Shown here: positions 21,218 to 31,000 of the stretch, in pieces | How the letters are laid out: each line of letters opens with the position of its first letter | How positions within the stretch are numbered: position 1 is the first letter of the stretch | Assembly (NCBI GenBank): GCA_033085395.1 | Contig: JANQBS010000310.1 | Coordinates: 1-41,370, forward strand | Origin: Xanthoparmelia taractica | Taxonomy: Eukaryota; Ascomycota; Lecanoromycetes; Lecanorales; Parmeliaceae | Direction of reading: 5' to 3' | Length of the DNA stretch: 41,370 nucleotides | Translations under genes and position numbers: made by a program | The notes under the pieces: generated by a model | What the model saw: only the letters and a program-made list of their open reading frames with translations | Database searches by the model: none | Told to the model about the DNA's origin: nothing

Positions 21218-23636
21218 CAAGCTGTGTGCGCCCGAGGACAAGTTATGGTATTTTCATGTAGTAGCATACATTACTGCTTGATGGATTTAAGAGGTAGATT
21301 AGACCTTACTGTCTAGAAATACAACGTGGCAGCTACCCTAGCAATTCATTCAACCAATCATCTTCCACTGATATCTAATGCTACAATTAGCAAGTGTTAT
21401 CGTTAAGCAAATAATGTATCAGAAGTGTTCTGTGCCATTTCACCGGATCATGCCTGCGAAGGCTAATTCCTCAGACTGCATGTTCCTTGAAAGGAGGGGT
21501 ATTTGGTATTCGCCAACGATATTGGATGTGTCGACTAGAACGTCCTACGACGGTTTCAAGTTTTTCACAGCTCATCAATGAAAAATTGATGAGCACATCA
21601 ACCACTGGAACGATATGGCATGGTTATGAGCGTGATAGCTGTACTAACGTACGCCGTAGAGAACCTAGCAGACGAAATCTTACCGGATGGCTAATGATCA
21701 GCTTGTACGGCGTACGTGTCGTGATATCCAGCAAAGACGCATCTCGGCCCGATATTACACCTCCGTTGTTGGGATAGAGATGGAAATAAGCGCAATGACG
21801 GGGATTCTGTTTACTATGGCTCAACTCAACATTCATAACGCTTTCGCGGTAAAATTGTCACTTGATCACGTATCCATCGCCACAAAAATGGTCGAACGTA
21901 AGCCGATGGGGTCCGAAGAGGCTTTAACTCCATCAAATTCGTTCCTCGAAGCCAGCACAAGCGTGTCAACTTCCTAAGCGATGGACAGAGAGATGTTTTA
22001 GGACTCTGTTGGCCGACGGCCGCGAGGCGGAGCTGGAAGCTCGATCATGTTACTCACGACGGATTTTATGGGGGGAAAGGAATTCAGGGAGAATGTCTCA
22101 AACTTGAGACACTCCGTGACTGACGGACGTCGTCCTTAAAACGCTCTGAAAGTTTGCACCGCGCACGCTTTGCCTCGATTGCTATTTCAATGCTTAACAG
22201 CTTGCCTTTATCAACGGAAAGTAAAGCATGATGATGCAACCGAAAAGAGCTCTATACCTCGCATCAGCTTACTCATTTTTGTTGCAGTGATGATGCTCCC
22301 ACACTTAAAACCTCTCTGTGGTCAGAAGGTACACTGCTTCTGCCCTGCAAACCCTAACCCTAAGCACAGGCCTGAAAGAAAGCTGGTTTTTTTTTTCATA
22401 AATTTTCTCAGATGTCATAGCTGGAAACTTGATACCTGGTTGAGACCATGTAGTGATAGGATGCGTCGACGATTGCTGCGCATTTTGTGAATAACCAAGC
22501 GGATCACGCTTTCAAGACGTCCAAAGCCTTCATTCGCGCTCATCTAAAGAGGCCTGGAGTTCTGCCAGAAGCTGCGGAAGCCGCCACGATACCCATTTGC
22601 TTACCATAGGGAGCGAAGCTATTCTGTGCGCTCTTACCACAAAGGTGCGTGAATTATCGAGTGAGCACTTGCTCTTCGGAAGATATTTTACCCCCCCTTG
22701 ATTCCTTTCTTAATAGCATGTTTTAGTACTAGCCTCGTATAGCTGACATACCTAATTTCACCTCGAAAGCGACACACATTCTTTGGGCCTACAGCTCCAT
22801 CTTGCCAGCAGATGGCAAGGGTAATAACACCAAAGCGGCAAGGCCATGGGCGGGGTCTAATGGACAGATCGTTTCCTGGGTCTTTGAGTCTTTCGGCTCC
22901 GGCTTGAGGCATTAAACCTCCTTGGACCAAGCACTTGGCTGTCATTGAGACTCGGTCAGGCCGATTCCCATCGTGTTGATCTATATACACTATTCAGCCA
23001 AATTGTTACGATGGTGTTTCCATTTTGCGCGATGTGTCAAACAGGCAGACATTGAAAGATTCATCGTTTTGGTCACGCTAAGCACAACTGCTAGACATGC
23101 AAGGGCCGAAATTACATGCCAGGGCCCGGAGCTGCAGGTTTATATCGAGCTCACCGCGTCTCTTTTCATCCCTTCCAAGGTCGAGCACGAGCTGTAAGCC
23201 GGCTAAGCCCCATTCACGCATCGTATGATTTGACAAGATTTAGATTCAAATTCGCGCATTGCTGTCTCGTGATCACGGGTCTGAGATTAAGCCGGCGACG
23301 AAGACATCCAATCAACTGGAGAGGTGGGACCAATACACGTGGGTTCGCGGAGCCGAAACAAGCGTCTCACGTCATTTGCCATTCCGGAGATCTACCTGCC
23401 TGCTGTGCCTCGGAGAGGGACCTCGATCGAGAGAGTCACATGAAATTTCTGCTCACCGTGTCAGACGGGCGAATTGGTAAGGCCTCATGGCACTAGGTGA
23501 ATGAGGGATTAATTTGAGAGGGCTTATTCAGGACACAGTAAAGATTTGTGATGTGAGACGGATGGGATACGGCACAGGATAAGCAAATACGAAAGCGAAC
23601 GTGACGTGAACATAACACAGCCACCGGAAGGCGGCA
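21218..23636. other. 2.4-kb gene-free stretch with short palindromes
   Basis: No gene supported. A perfect 10-bp hairpin GCTCATCAAT-gaaaa-ATTGATGAGC lies at 21570-21594. A perfect 12-bp inverted repeat ACGTACGCCGTA/TACGGCGTACGT is at 21647-21658 and 21706-21717. At 22349-22364 there are two telomere-like CCCTAA units. Short open frames such as 21687-21977 have no recognisable product. Confidence 0.45.
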
Positions 23637-23642
23637 TATAAA
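23637..23642 (+). promoter_or_regulatory. TATA box of the cysteine-rich secreted protein gene
   Basis: TATAAA (in GGCATATAAAGCC) lies 120 bp before the ATG at 23762, with a pyrimidine/CAA-type leader (ATCAATCAACC) in between. This is a typical strong, regulated fungal promoter layout. Confidence 0.5.
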
Positions 23643-23761
23643 GCCAGGCGCTGAAGTCAGTCGAGGGCAACTACATCAAATTGAACTTCATTGTAATCAA
23701 TCAACCAGACTCGATCCCTTTTCCACGTTACGAACCAAGGCTTCGATAACCCTTACCTAAA

Positions 23762-24429
23762 ATGTTTTACAAGGTCTCTAGCCTGGCACTGGTGCTCTCG
23801 GCTGCTACCAGTTAGTGTCACCAACTTCACATACATTATAGTGCCAGTTTGCTAAAAGATAAATTACAGGTGTCTTAGCATCTCCTCTCTTCTCTAGGAG
23901 CTATACAGGAAGCGCAAAATCGGATATTGTCAATCGTCAATTCGCTTGTCCTACAGGCTTTCAATGTGGCCCCGGCCCTGAGTGTGCTGGGGAGTTCTGC
24001 GATCTTCCGACATGCGCCGATGCTCCGCTCTGTCAAGGAAACCAGGATCGGAAGCGAAGTACGGCGACTACCTTGGCGGACCGCCAATTCGAATGTCCAC
24101 CGGGCGTGGATTGTGGTCACGGTCCAGTGTGCACTGCGGACCTCTGCGACCTTCCAGGTTGTGCAGATGCTGAGGTCTGTCAAGGAAACCAGGCTCAGAA
24201 GCGAAGTGCGGAGAACGATATCGTTCACCCAATCTGCGATATCTGTATCGTTGGCCCTAACGACCTTCCTGTCTGTGGATGCGCTACTCCTAGCGGAGGA
24301 CCACAACCAAGGGGAACGGAGAAGGTCTGTCCTCTTTTCTGCATAACCACTGATGATGGCGATACTCTGTGTGGATGCGCAGCTGAGGATTACGAGAATT
24401 CCTTGCATGGAAGCCCCCCTACGGCTTGA
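23762..24429 (+). CDS. Secreted cysteine-rich modular protein with Lys-Arg-separated repeats (effector or propeptide candidate)
   Basis: Exon 1 (23762-23810) and exon 2 (23870-24429) are joined across a 59-bp intron (GTTAGT...TTACAG), giving 202 residues. The splice restores a signal peptide, MFYKVSSLALVLSAATSVLA. Next come two copies of one module, about 49 residues apart: RQFxCPxG start, then six cysteines with identical spacing C-x5-C-x5-C-x4-C-x4-C-x5-C (Cys43-71 and Cys92-120), ending QGNQxxKRS. KR pairs at 78-79 and 127-128 fit cutting by the Golgi protease Kex2. The C-terminal part has eight more cysteines in two looser copies of C-x2/3-C-x9-CGCA (139-154 and 170-186). All 20 cysteines are thus in four modules. 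No known family is recognised. Likely products are small disulfide-bonded secreted peptides, possibly an effector or a KEP-type (Kex2-processed repeat) precursor. Codon use is ordinary and the frame is intact. Confidence 0.82.
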
Positions 24430-25396
24430 GCTGAGGAGAATACTTAAGCGCGGGATGTTGGTCAGGTTGGAATTCGTTGCACGGGTACTAGGGCCATAGT
24501 CTGGAGGGAGTAGTGTAGGAGGGACGTTTCAGAAAGCTTTCCTTAGTCAATCAATCTTCACTCATTGAATCATCTGGATAGTGATTAGGGTTAAACACCC
24601 CTGCTATGCTATCGACGCAGAGCCGATCGATCACCGCTATGTAGGTGCTCCCTCTCCTTAGCGCTCGCGATCAAGAAAACATCGCCAAATGACCGAAATG
24701 TGCTCTCTGCCCCCCAGAAACCTCGTGACCCTCAACCCGCGACAGGTAAGCTCTTCCAGCTAAACACCAGATTCACTCAATAACATAGAAATTTCCAGGT
24801 GTTTAGAGTGACAGGCGTCACGTTGTCTCTCTTTTTTATAGGTGGTGGCGCACCTCAGCAAATGGCTTCTATGGCATTCACTGTTCGCCTCACCCCGGCA
24901 ACACACAATAAGGAGACAGATTGGAGCTACGAAAGCTAATGTATTTCCTTCACCTGTGTTTGGATTGGTGCTTCATTCAGTCAATTATTATTGTGTTGCG
25001 CCTATTGATACTAAAACCGATTTTCTTTCACTTCGTAATTCTTTCCTATTCTACTCTCCTTGGGAGAATCCTATTGATAAACAATACCACTGTTACAATT
25101 GCCTTAGCCTTATATATATACTACTGTAGCCATTGATGAGACGGGGTCTTTATTGTGGTAAGTATTGTCGCCCTTCGAAGCTCTATTGTCCTCTATTGTC
25201 TCTTTTGTCCATTATTGAACCACAGAACTGCGCTAGTTAGACAAAGACTATATATTCTCCTCGATTGTGCCAGAAGCAACTATCTTTCTTTCTTGCACAC
25301 CTGCAGACTTCATTCCCACTGTTTTACTCTTTTGCGCTGGTCGCATCATCTCTCCCCTCATACCTCCAAAACTCATCCACTGCACTACCAACTAAG
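24430..25396. other. Intergenic stretch
   Basis: Ordinary composition up to 24840, then A/T-richer. A TATATATA run at 25112-25119 lies about 280 bp before the ATG at 25397. C/T-rich leader sequence precedes that ATG. No further gene recognised. Confidence 0.4.
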
Positions 25397-26239
25397 ATGT
25401 CTAACAGACACCGAGAATCGCCTGGATCTCCTCAGATCACCGCCCCAGACCCACCATTCGCCACAAAACCTATACCTCCCTATCGCCATCGCAGACACAA
25501 CGCAGCCTTCGACCCTGCATTCCCTCGCGCATTGACGAGGACGGACTTAGCGCTGCTGGGCTTTCGACGTCCCAATGCTGCATCCGATGCACCTCTTCCA
25601 TCTCCGATCCACCAACGCGCCGTCTCGGAGCTCCAAACCGGATGGCTGACGCAGAACGTTGAGCGCGAACGGAGAAACGCTTCTATCCCGCCAACCCTTG
25701 AGACCGCTCCCTGGACCGTGCACGTGGTCCAGAGCATAGAGGAGGGAAGCGACCCGTACAACGCGTTGGAGAGGACCACGGAAGACTACCTCAGAAGAAT
25801 CGACGATGAGCTTGACGCTCGGGTGGAATTGGAAGATAGAGTGCGGACGATGCAGGGTGAGATTGATGAACTGGACGAGGAATGCGATGAACTTGTGGCG
25901 ACAGGGGAACGCTACCGGATAGGGCGAAACGAAGAGATAAGGCGGAGGCGTGCGCTGCAGGCGCAGGTGCAAACGTTGACAGATCAGCTCGCGGCAGCGC
26001 AGAATCCAGCCAACCAGCCTGCTGGTCCTGTTAGGAGAGGAGGAAGAGGAGGCGCAAGAGGGGGCGCAAGAGGAGGAGCAAGAGGAGGTGCAAGAAGGGG
26101 AGCAAGAGGAGGCGCAAGAGGAGGAGCGAGAGGGGGTGCACGGGGCCGCGCAGGTCGCGGTGGGAGAGGTGCCGCTGCTGCTGCTGCTGCGGAAATAAGA
26201 AAGCAACCTCAGAGAAAGTGCAAGGTGGTAAAGAGGTGA
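25397..26239 (+). CDS. Hypothetical coiled-coil protein with RGG/RGA repeat tail
   Basis: The first good in-frame ATG (25397, MSNRHRESPG) gives 280 residues; the frame is open further upstream without an ATG. Residues 1-125 are Pro/Arg-rich and probably disordered. Residues 128-203 are charged heptads (LEDRVRTMQGEIDELDEECD) predicted to form a coiled coil. Residues 213-258 consist of about ten GGAR/RGGA units. An Ala7 run encoded largely by GCT repeats and a basic tail (KQPQRKCKVVKR) follow. RGG-type repeats bind RNA and are targets of arginine methylation, so a nuclear or nucleolar RNA-associated oligomer is possible; this is inference only. The repeat DNA (12-bp units, about 26035-26160) is likely to vary in length between strains. 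No homologue recognised. Confidence 0.65.
   Translation: MSNRHRESPGSPQITAPDPPFATKPIPPYRHRRHNAAFDPAFPRALTRTDLALLGFRRPNAASDAPLPSPIHQRAVSELQTGWLTQNVERERRNASIPPTLETAPWTVHVVQSIEEGSDPYNALERTTEDYLRRIDDELDARVELEDRVRTMQGEIDELDEECDELVATGERYRIGRNEEIRRRRALQAQVQTLTDQLAAAQNPANQPAGPVRRGGRGGARGGARGGARGGARRGARGGARGGARGGARGRAGRGGRGAAAAAAAEIRKQPQRKCKVVKR
26035..26160 (+). repeat. Coding minisatellite (GGA/GGC-GCA-AGA units)
   Basis: About ten imperfect 12-bp units of the type AGAGGAGGCGCA encode the RGGA repeats of the surrounding gene. Third-position changes (GCA/GCG, GGA/GGC/GGG) show that the amino acids are more constant than the DNA. Confidence 0.75.
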
Positions 26240-26924
26240 AGTGGGACTTGGGCGGGAGAGATTTGAGAACTGGGGATTCCATGAAGACTGGACTTTAGTG
26301 GATGCTAGCCTAGCTCGTGAATGAAGTCACTGTCACCCCAATTCAAATTTGTCCTACTAGCTTTCTGGCTGCCATAATGAAAAAGTACTCTCCTTGCCGT
26401 GCATCCACAACCCCTGTTTCCGTGATCCAATACATTCATGTGCCCGAGAATGGGGATGCAGAAACGCTCCCAGCCTCTCAGGTGTGTTGTGATTGTCCTT
26501 GATGCATTGCACGACGCTTCCGCCTGGCCGCAGTATTTTTTAAGGTTGTTTATCGGTGCGTCAGCAAAATGGCTGATTGCATCCATTTTGTCGGAATCTA
26601 ATTGCCATGGAAGCGGCGGCACGCGTTTAGACGTCCTTGAGCACAAAAGACTTGAGTGGAAAGCATTGAAGTAGTATCGGACAGGATTCACCTCGCTGCG
26701 ATTCGCTTGCAAGGCAAGAACATGCGTTTATCTTTTACATTCCGTATGGGGGGCGATGGTGTGACACAGGGTATGTTTGAGCAGAAGGAGGGACAGGGCT
26801 AGGTCCGCTAGGGTACATGCACACACACATGCACAGGATGCATACACTATGTAAATACCCGTACACGGAACCAAACGCCCTCTAGGAGGATGTGGTATTA
26901 GGTCTTTGCATTTACTACTGACTA
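26240..26924. other. Intergenic stretch with short CA-rich tract
   Basis: No gene supported. A short alternating tract (ATGCACACACACATGCAC) lies around 26816-26836. Confidence 0.4.
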
Positions 26925-27163
26925 CTAGTCCTCCTGACTAGGTTTCCTCCGAGGCTACGGACGAAAGAGCTAATGAGACTCTTTCGTCCACCGAACAAAG
27001 CAGTAGTAATCAGCTTTCTTTGATCGGTGCCTCTATTCCTAGTGTCTTCAATCTCTTCTGTTCAACAAGCATCCCCGTTAATGACATTTGGCTGCCCAGC
27101 AGCATCTTTCTTCTGTCTCATCAGACAGTTCTCCCTTCGTAGCTGATGCTGCCCGGCAGCATC
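26925..27163. repeat. Hairpin chain, left part (left of the hAT insertion)
   Basis: A run of small perfect or near-perfect inverted repeats: CTAGTC/GACTAG (26925-26941); GGACGAAAGAG/CTCTTTCGTCC (26959-26989); CACCGAACAAAG/CTTTGATCGGTG (26989-27029, 17-nt spacer); GCTGC/GCAGC (27091-27103); CTGTC/GACAG (27113-27128); GATGCTGCC-c-GGCAGCATC (27145-27163). No coding frame explains them. Confidence 0.7.
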
Positions 27164-27174
27164 TCCTTTCCGCA

Positions 27175-28008
27175 CAAGGTTCCCAATGGTGCAAACTATC
27201 GGTTTAGAGGCCTGAACCTGTTCAAATTGAGGCTATACAAGTGGTTAATAGTTGGTTCAGCACCTGAACCGGTCTACACCACGAACTAATGGTTTGGACT
27301 AATGGTTTGCAGCCTCTAAGGCCTCCATAGCCCCATCGTCGTTTAAATTGCCCACAATAGCGTGTAGATCTTGCTCCGTGAAGACACCTAGTTGGAACCA
27401 TGACTTCAAGCACTTCAATAGCTCGATAGTCTCACTCTTAAGACGGTTGCGCTGGTCTGAAATCGTATGTTTAGCACTTGAAAACACGCGTTCCGGTTCC
27501 GCAGACATATTAGGTATGGAATAGATGTCAATGGCTAGTAGGTCGTTTCTTGGAGGGTTTCGATGGCAGTATTCCTCTTCGAGTATCGGCGTGTCGCGTT
27601 TGATTAGCAGGCTTGAAGGACATCTGAGACCTCGCGACGATACTAAATGGATTTATAAGAGTACTAGGAGATAGTGATAGCTCAGATTTAGGCTCACTAG
27701 ACGTTATAATGAGGGTATGAGTGACTGAATAACGATTTGAATGATGGTGATGAGTCTTAGCAGTAGATTTGTTCTCCACTAGCTCGATTGCTACTAAAAA
27801 TACGCTTATCGTACTCAGATCTGCGCAATTGAAACTATTCAAGAACAGTCAGACTGAATCACCAGAACTATTAATTCAAACCAATAGTTCAAATAACTGA
27901 ACGGGTTCAGAACCATTTATGAAATCACTGAACCAGTTCAAACTATTGGTCCATTAGACTGGTTTAACTAATAGTTCTTGGTTTGGTGCGAAACCATTGG
28001 GAACCTTG
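27175..28008 (-). mobile_element. hAT transposon, internally deleted copy, 834 bp
   Basis: The ends CAAGGTTCCCAATGGT and ACCATTGGGAACCTTG form the terminal inverted repeats. The flanks carry a perfect 8-bp duplication TTTCCGCA (27167-27174 and 28009-28016). On the minus strand it keeps the C-terminal hAT dimerisation domain but has no room for the zinc finger and catalytic DDE core (full elements need about 2-3 kb), so it is an internal deletion derivative. Its ends match 15661-16163 in reverse orientation. It was inserted into the hairpin chain. Confidence 0.93.
27299..27592 (-). pseudogene. hAT transposase C-terminal (dimerisation) fragment
   Basis: Minus-strand frame reading TPILEEEYCHRNPPRNDLLA, then DIYSIPNMSAEPERVFSSAK and DQRNRLKSETIELLKCLKSW, ending ALEAANH and TAG at 27299. 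LAxDIxSIPxMSAxxERVFS is the diagnostic core of the hAT C-terminal dimerisation domain. Upstream, the frame is replaced by another one (27528-27842) that probably derives from the 5' end of the transposase gene, so the internal deletion junction should lie near 27590-27620. Confidence 0.88.
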
Positions 28009-28016
28009 TTTCCGCA

Positions 28017-28110
28017 TCTGGCTGCCCGCAGCCTCTCGACTTTGTGTGGTATCTAGCTGTCCAGCAGCTTCTCAACCTTGTGTAGCATCTGACTGCCCAG
28101 CAGCCTCTTC
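28017..28110 (+). repeat. Imperfect tandem repeat of about 36 bp
   Basis: Three units of the form CATCTGGCTGCCCxGCAGC-CTCTCxACxTTGTGTRG follow each other. The first contains the perfect hairpin GGCTGC-cc-GCAGCC (28020-28033), the second AGCTG/CAGCT (28055-28069). Related single units (GGCTGCCCAGCAGCATCT) occur left of the hAT element at 27090 and 27148. Confidence 0.65.
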
Positions 28111-28120
28111 CTCTTCAGCC

Positions 28121-28288
28121 GCCTTGAAGGCCTTGTGGTATCCGGAGAATATCCGGATTTGGATGGAGGCTGGAATCGTTCAAAAGTGGGGTTTCGATTA
28201 TGGTCGAAATTTGGCTGCGGGCAAAAGTGCTGACGAGACTCTTTGCCCACTGGACGAAGCAGTAGTAATCAGCTTTCTTCGTCCAGTG
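28121..28288. repeat. Hairpin chain, right part (right of the hAT insertion)
   Basis: Consecutive inverted repeats: GCCTT-g-AAGGC (28121-28131); ATCCGGA-gaata-TCCGGAT (28140-28158); TTTCGA-ttatgg-TCGAAA (28192-28209); GGGCAAA/TTTGCCC (28219-28248); CACTGGACGAAG/CTTCGTCCAGTG (28248-28288). The last two are a diverged second copy of 26959-27029. Confidence 0.7.
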
Positions 28289-28943
28289 CCTGCAGCCTCA
28301 GATGTCCTCCTGGCCAAATTGACGTGTGAATTTTTGTGGTGCTTGAGTGTGCGATGCTTTGTGTGAACGGTGCATTAGATCGAAGGCATTTCATGAATAT
28401 TTGAGCTGCAGAGCATTAGTGGAAAGCCCGATATCAATGATGAAGACTCACAGTTCGATGGTTGACGGTTCGACTTGGTGTATAGCATGTCTACGACGAT
28501 GTCTGACGGCCCGAAGCTTGCTTTCCAGGATCTTGGTAGATTCTCGGACTGTGCGTTCCCGATCTCTGCTGTTGCCCCTCACGCTGACTCCAAATCGTTG
28601 TATGTGGTTTGGATTGAGAAGTTGGTGCTCGTGTATGAAATGCTTAGGAGCAACAACGCGGTAGGCAGAGTAGAGAGAGTGTAGTCGCGTTGTGTCTGAG
28701 GCGCCCAAGAGCGGTATCTTGGTGGGCAAAGTGGGCAGAGTGGGCAGTGAAGTAGAGTGAATAGGATGTCAGAGAGATTATTCGTTTCACTATTCTTCGA
28801 TGAGTCTGCTAATTTTGAGGAGTAAGCATAGTTGCTCAATGTCAGTTGGCTTGACCAACCTTTTTCTGGCAGCGGCTGCTTGTCTCGTCTCCTCTCATTT
28901 GTGTAGAATGCGAGTATACTCAGTGAGACTCGCACTTTTTTAA

Positions 28944-29010
28944 CTACGAAGGGTGATTAGTCCCTCGTAGATGTGTGCGTGTGTCTATCAGGGATGATCA
29001 GTCCCTGTAG
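28944..29010. repeat. Pair of related hairpins
   Basis: CTACGA-a-GGG...CCCTCGTAG (28944-28970) and CTA-t-CAGGGA...TCCCTGTAG (28985-29010) each fold into a nine-base-pair stem and share the loop sequence TGATYAG. Confidence 0.6.
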
Positions 29011-31000
29011 ACTTGTACGATACTTGCAGGTAGGGAATTGTAAAATATGCTATGATTGGGGGGAGAGTAAGTTTTAGAGAAAGTAAAGGTTTTTGTCCAT
29101 CGCTAAGCAGCTAGCAGCTAACGTCAATCAATTCAAATGTAGCGAGAACGGGTGGGAGACAATTGGCCGCTGAGATTTGCGGCTTTAGAGCCATTGCCTG
29201 CGGAGACCCGAGAGCCAGAAAGCAGGCCAGAAGAGGGCATACAGCTCGGCAGGGGTAGAAATATGCAAAGCGTATGCGACTCATCGGGGGTAGAGCGGAT
29301 ACGTTCCGCATATACACGTGTTCCCGGGGAAATGCAATTTTTATTTTCCACATCACTTAATGAAAAAGTGGAAAAAATAAACAACACGAGGTGCAATACG
29401 ATTTCTAAAACTTTTAGAAGTATTAAAATCTATATCGTATTAATAGAGATAGATAATAGTCGAAATAACGCAATTCTAGTGGGTAACCATAACCCTAAGT
29501 TCTATGGTGATCGGACTTATCGGACATTGCATATCCCTAGGAACACGTATACATAGAGTAGAAAAGTAGCATATACTTAGCATATGCTTATAAAATTAAC
29601 TAACCCTAACTTATCTAACCCAAACCCTAGTATAATTCTAACCCTAATTCTAGGTTCGATATAAAGTCTATTATAATCTATAAATCTCTTTCTTATATTC
29701 TTATTATAGGAACTCTTATAATACGCGTAATAGCTACTTAATCTCGAAGCTCTTAGAGTAATATTAAAGTATATATCTCTAAGATTTTTATCGTGAAGAA
29801 TAATAAGAGTTTTTATTCTATAGTAATAATATTACTAAAGATTTCTCTTATTATAATTATCGAGATATAGCTTATAATTACTCTTTATAGCTTAAATAAA
29901 TACGTATATAAATAAATAATTAATTAATAGAAGAGATTTATTACGTTATCTTATTATCGATAATTTTAATTAAGCTAAAAGAACGATATTAAGATAATCT
30001 AATATGTAATTATTATTAAATTAAACGCTATATTAGTTAGAGAAATAGATAAATAATCGTTTTATAGAATAATTATAATTATATAGTTTAAGACTAAAGA
30101 TCCTCTAATAGATCTTCGCTAAGTCTATTTATTATTTATCGCGATACTTTTAGATATTATTTATCTAGTCTAGATCTTTAGCGTTTTAATCTCTATTAGT
30201 CTCGCGCTTTATTTAAGAATTAATCTAATCGCTATTCTTATAGATATATTTAGAAATATATTTATATATTTTATTATAAATATAAACATTATATTTAAAT
30301 AAAGATTATAAAATATTACCTAGTAACTCTATTTAAACTTATTCTCTAGAACTATAATTAATTTATATTAATAATATTTAAAGTATTCGAAGTTAAATTT
30401 AAAAACTATACGATCGTAAATATTCTTTAAAAATCGCTTATTATATTTATTTTTATTCGACTTCTAATTGAAAGAAATAATATTTATTCTACTAATAGTA
30501 TACTAGCTATAATTTTCGTAAGATATATATTTAATAACGATATATTATAGATTAGAATATAGATTTTAATCTAGAATTTTAATATTAAGTAATAAAATTC
30601 TAAAATTTTTAAAAATTTAGTGAGTGCGAATATACTCGACGCTAAAATCTTAAAATCTTTATAGTTTAACTTTAGTTTAAAATAACGTATAATATAAATA
30701 TAGAAAAAAATTAATTTAGTTTAAAGTGTAATAATATAGAGCATTAAAAATTTTAAAAAAATATTAAGATTCAAGAAAGTTAGTTCTAATAATATCTTTT
30801 TCTCACTAAAAAAATTAATATAGAAATAATTTAATTAATTTCTCCGGCTAGTATATATTATATATATCTAAATATTATTTTAAAAATCGATTATTTATAT
30901 AAATCTTCATAAATTTCACTATTTTAATTTATATTATCTTTATTATTAACTTAATAATATAATAACTTTCTTTTCTTTCGTATTAGTCTATAGATTTTAT

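Noticed and set aside
22349..22364. Interstitial telomere repeat
   Set aside because: Only two CCCTAA units; too few to claim a telomere remnant.
25547..26206. 219-residue minus-strand frame opposite the RGG gene, rich in Cys and Ser
   Set aside because: It is the mirror of the RGGA repeat (Ser/Cys from GCx/TCx codons) and has no start or domain of its own.
26816..26836. CRISPR-like or promoter function of the CA-rich tract
   Set aside because: A simple short dinucleotide tract; no repeat-spacer structure in this eukaryotic DNA.
27983..28366. Open frame encoding repeats like CPAASQPCVAS
   Set aside because: It runs from inside the hAT terminal repeat through a non-coding tandem/hairpin repeat; coding looks accidental.
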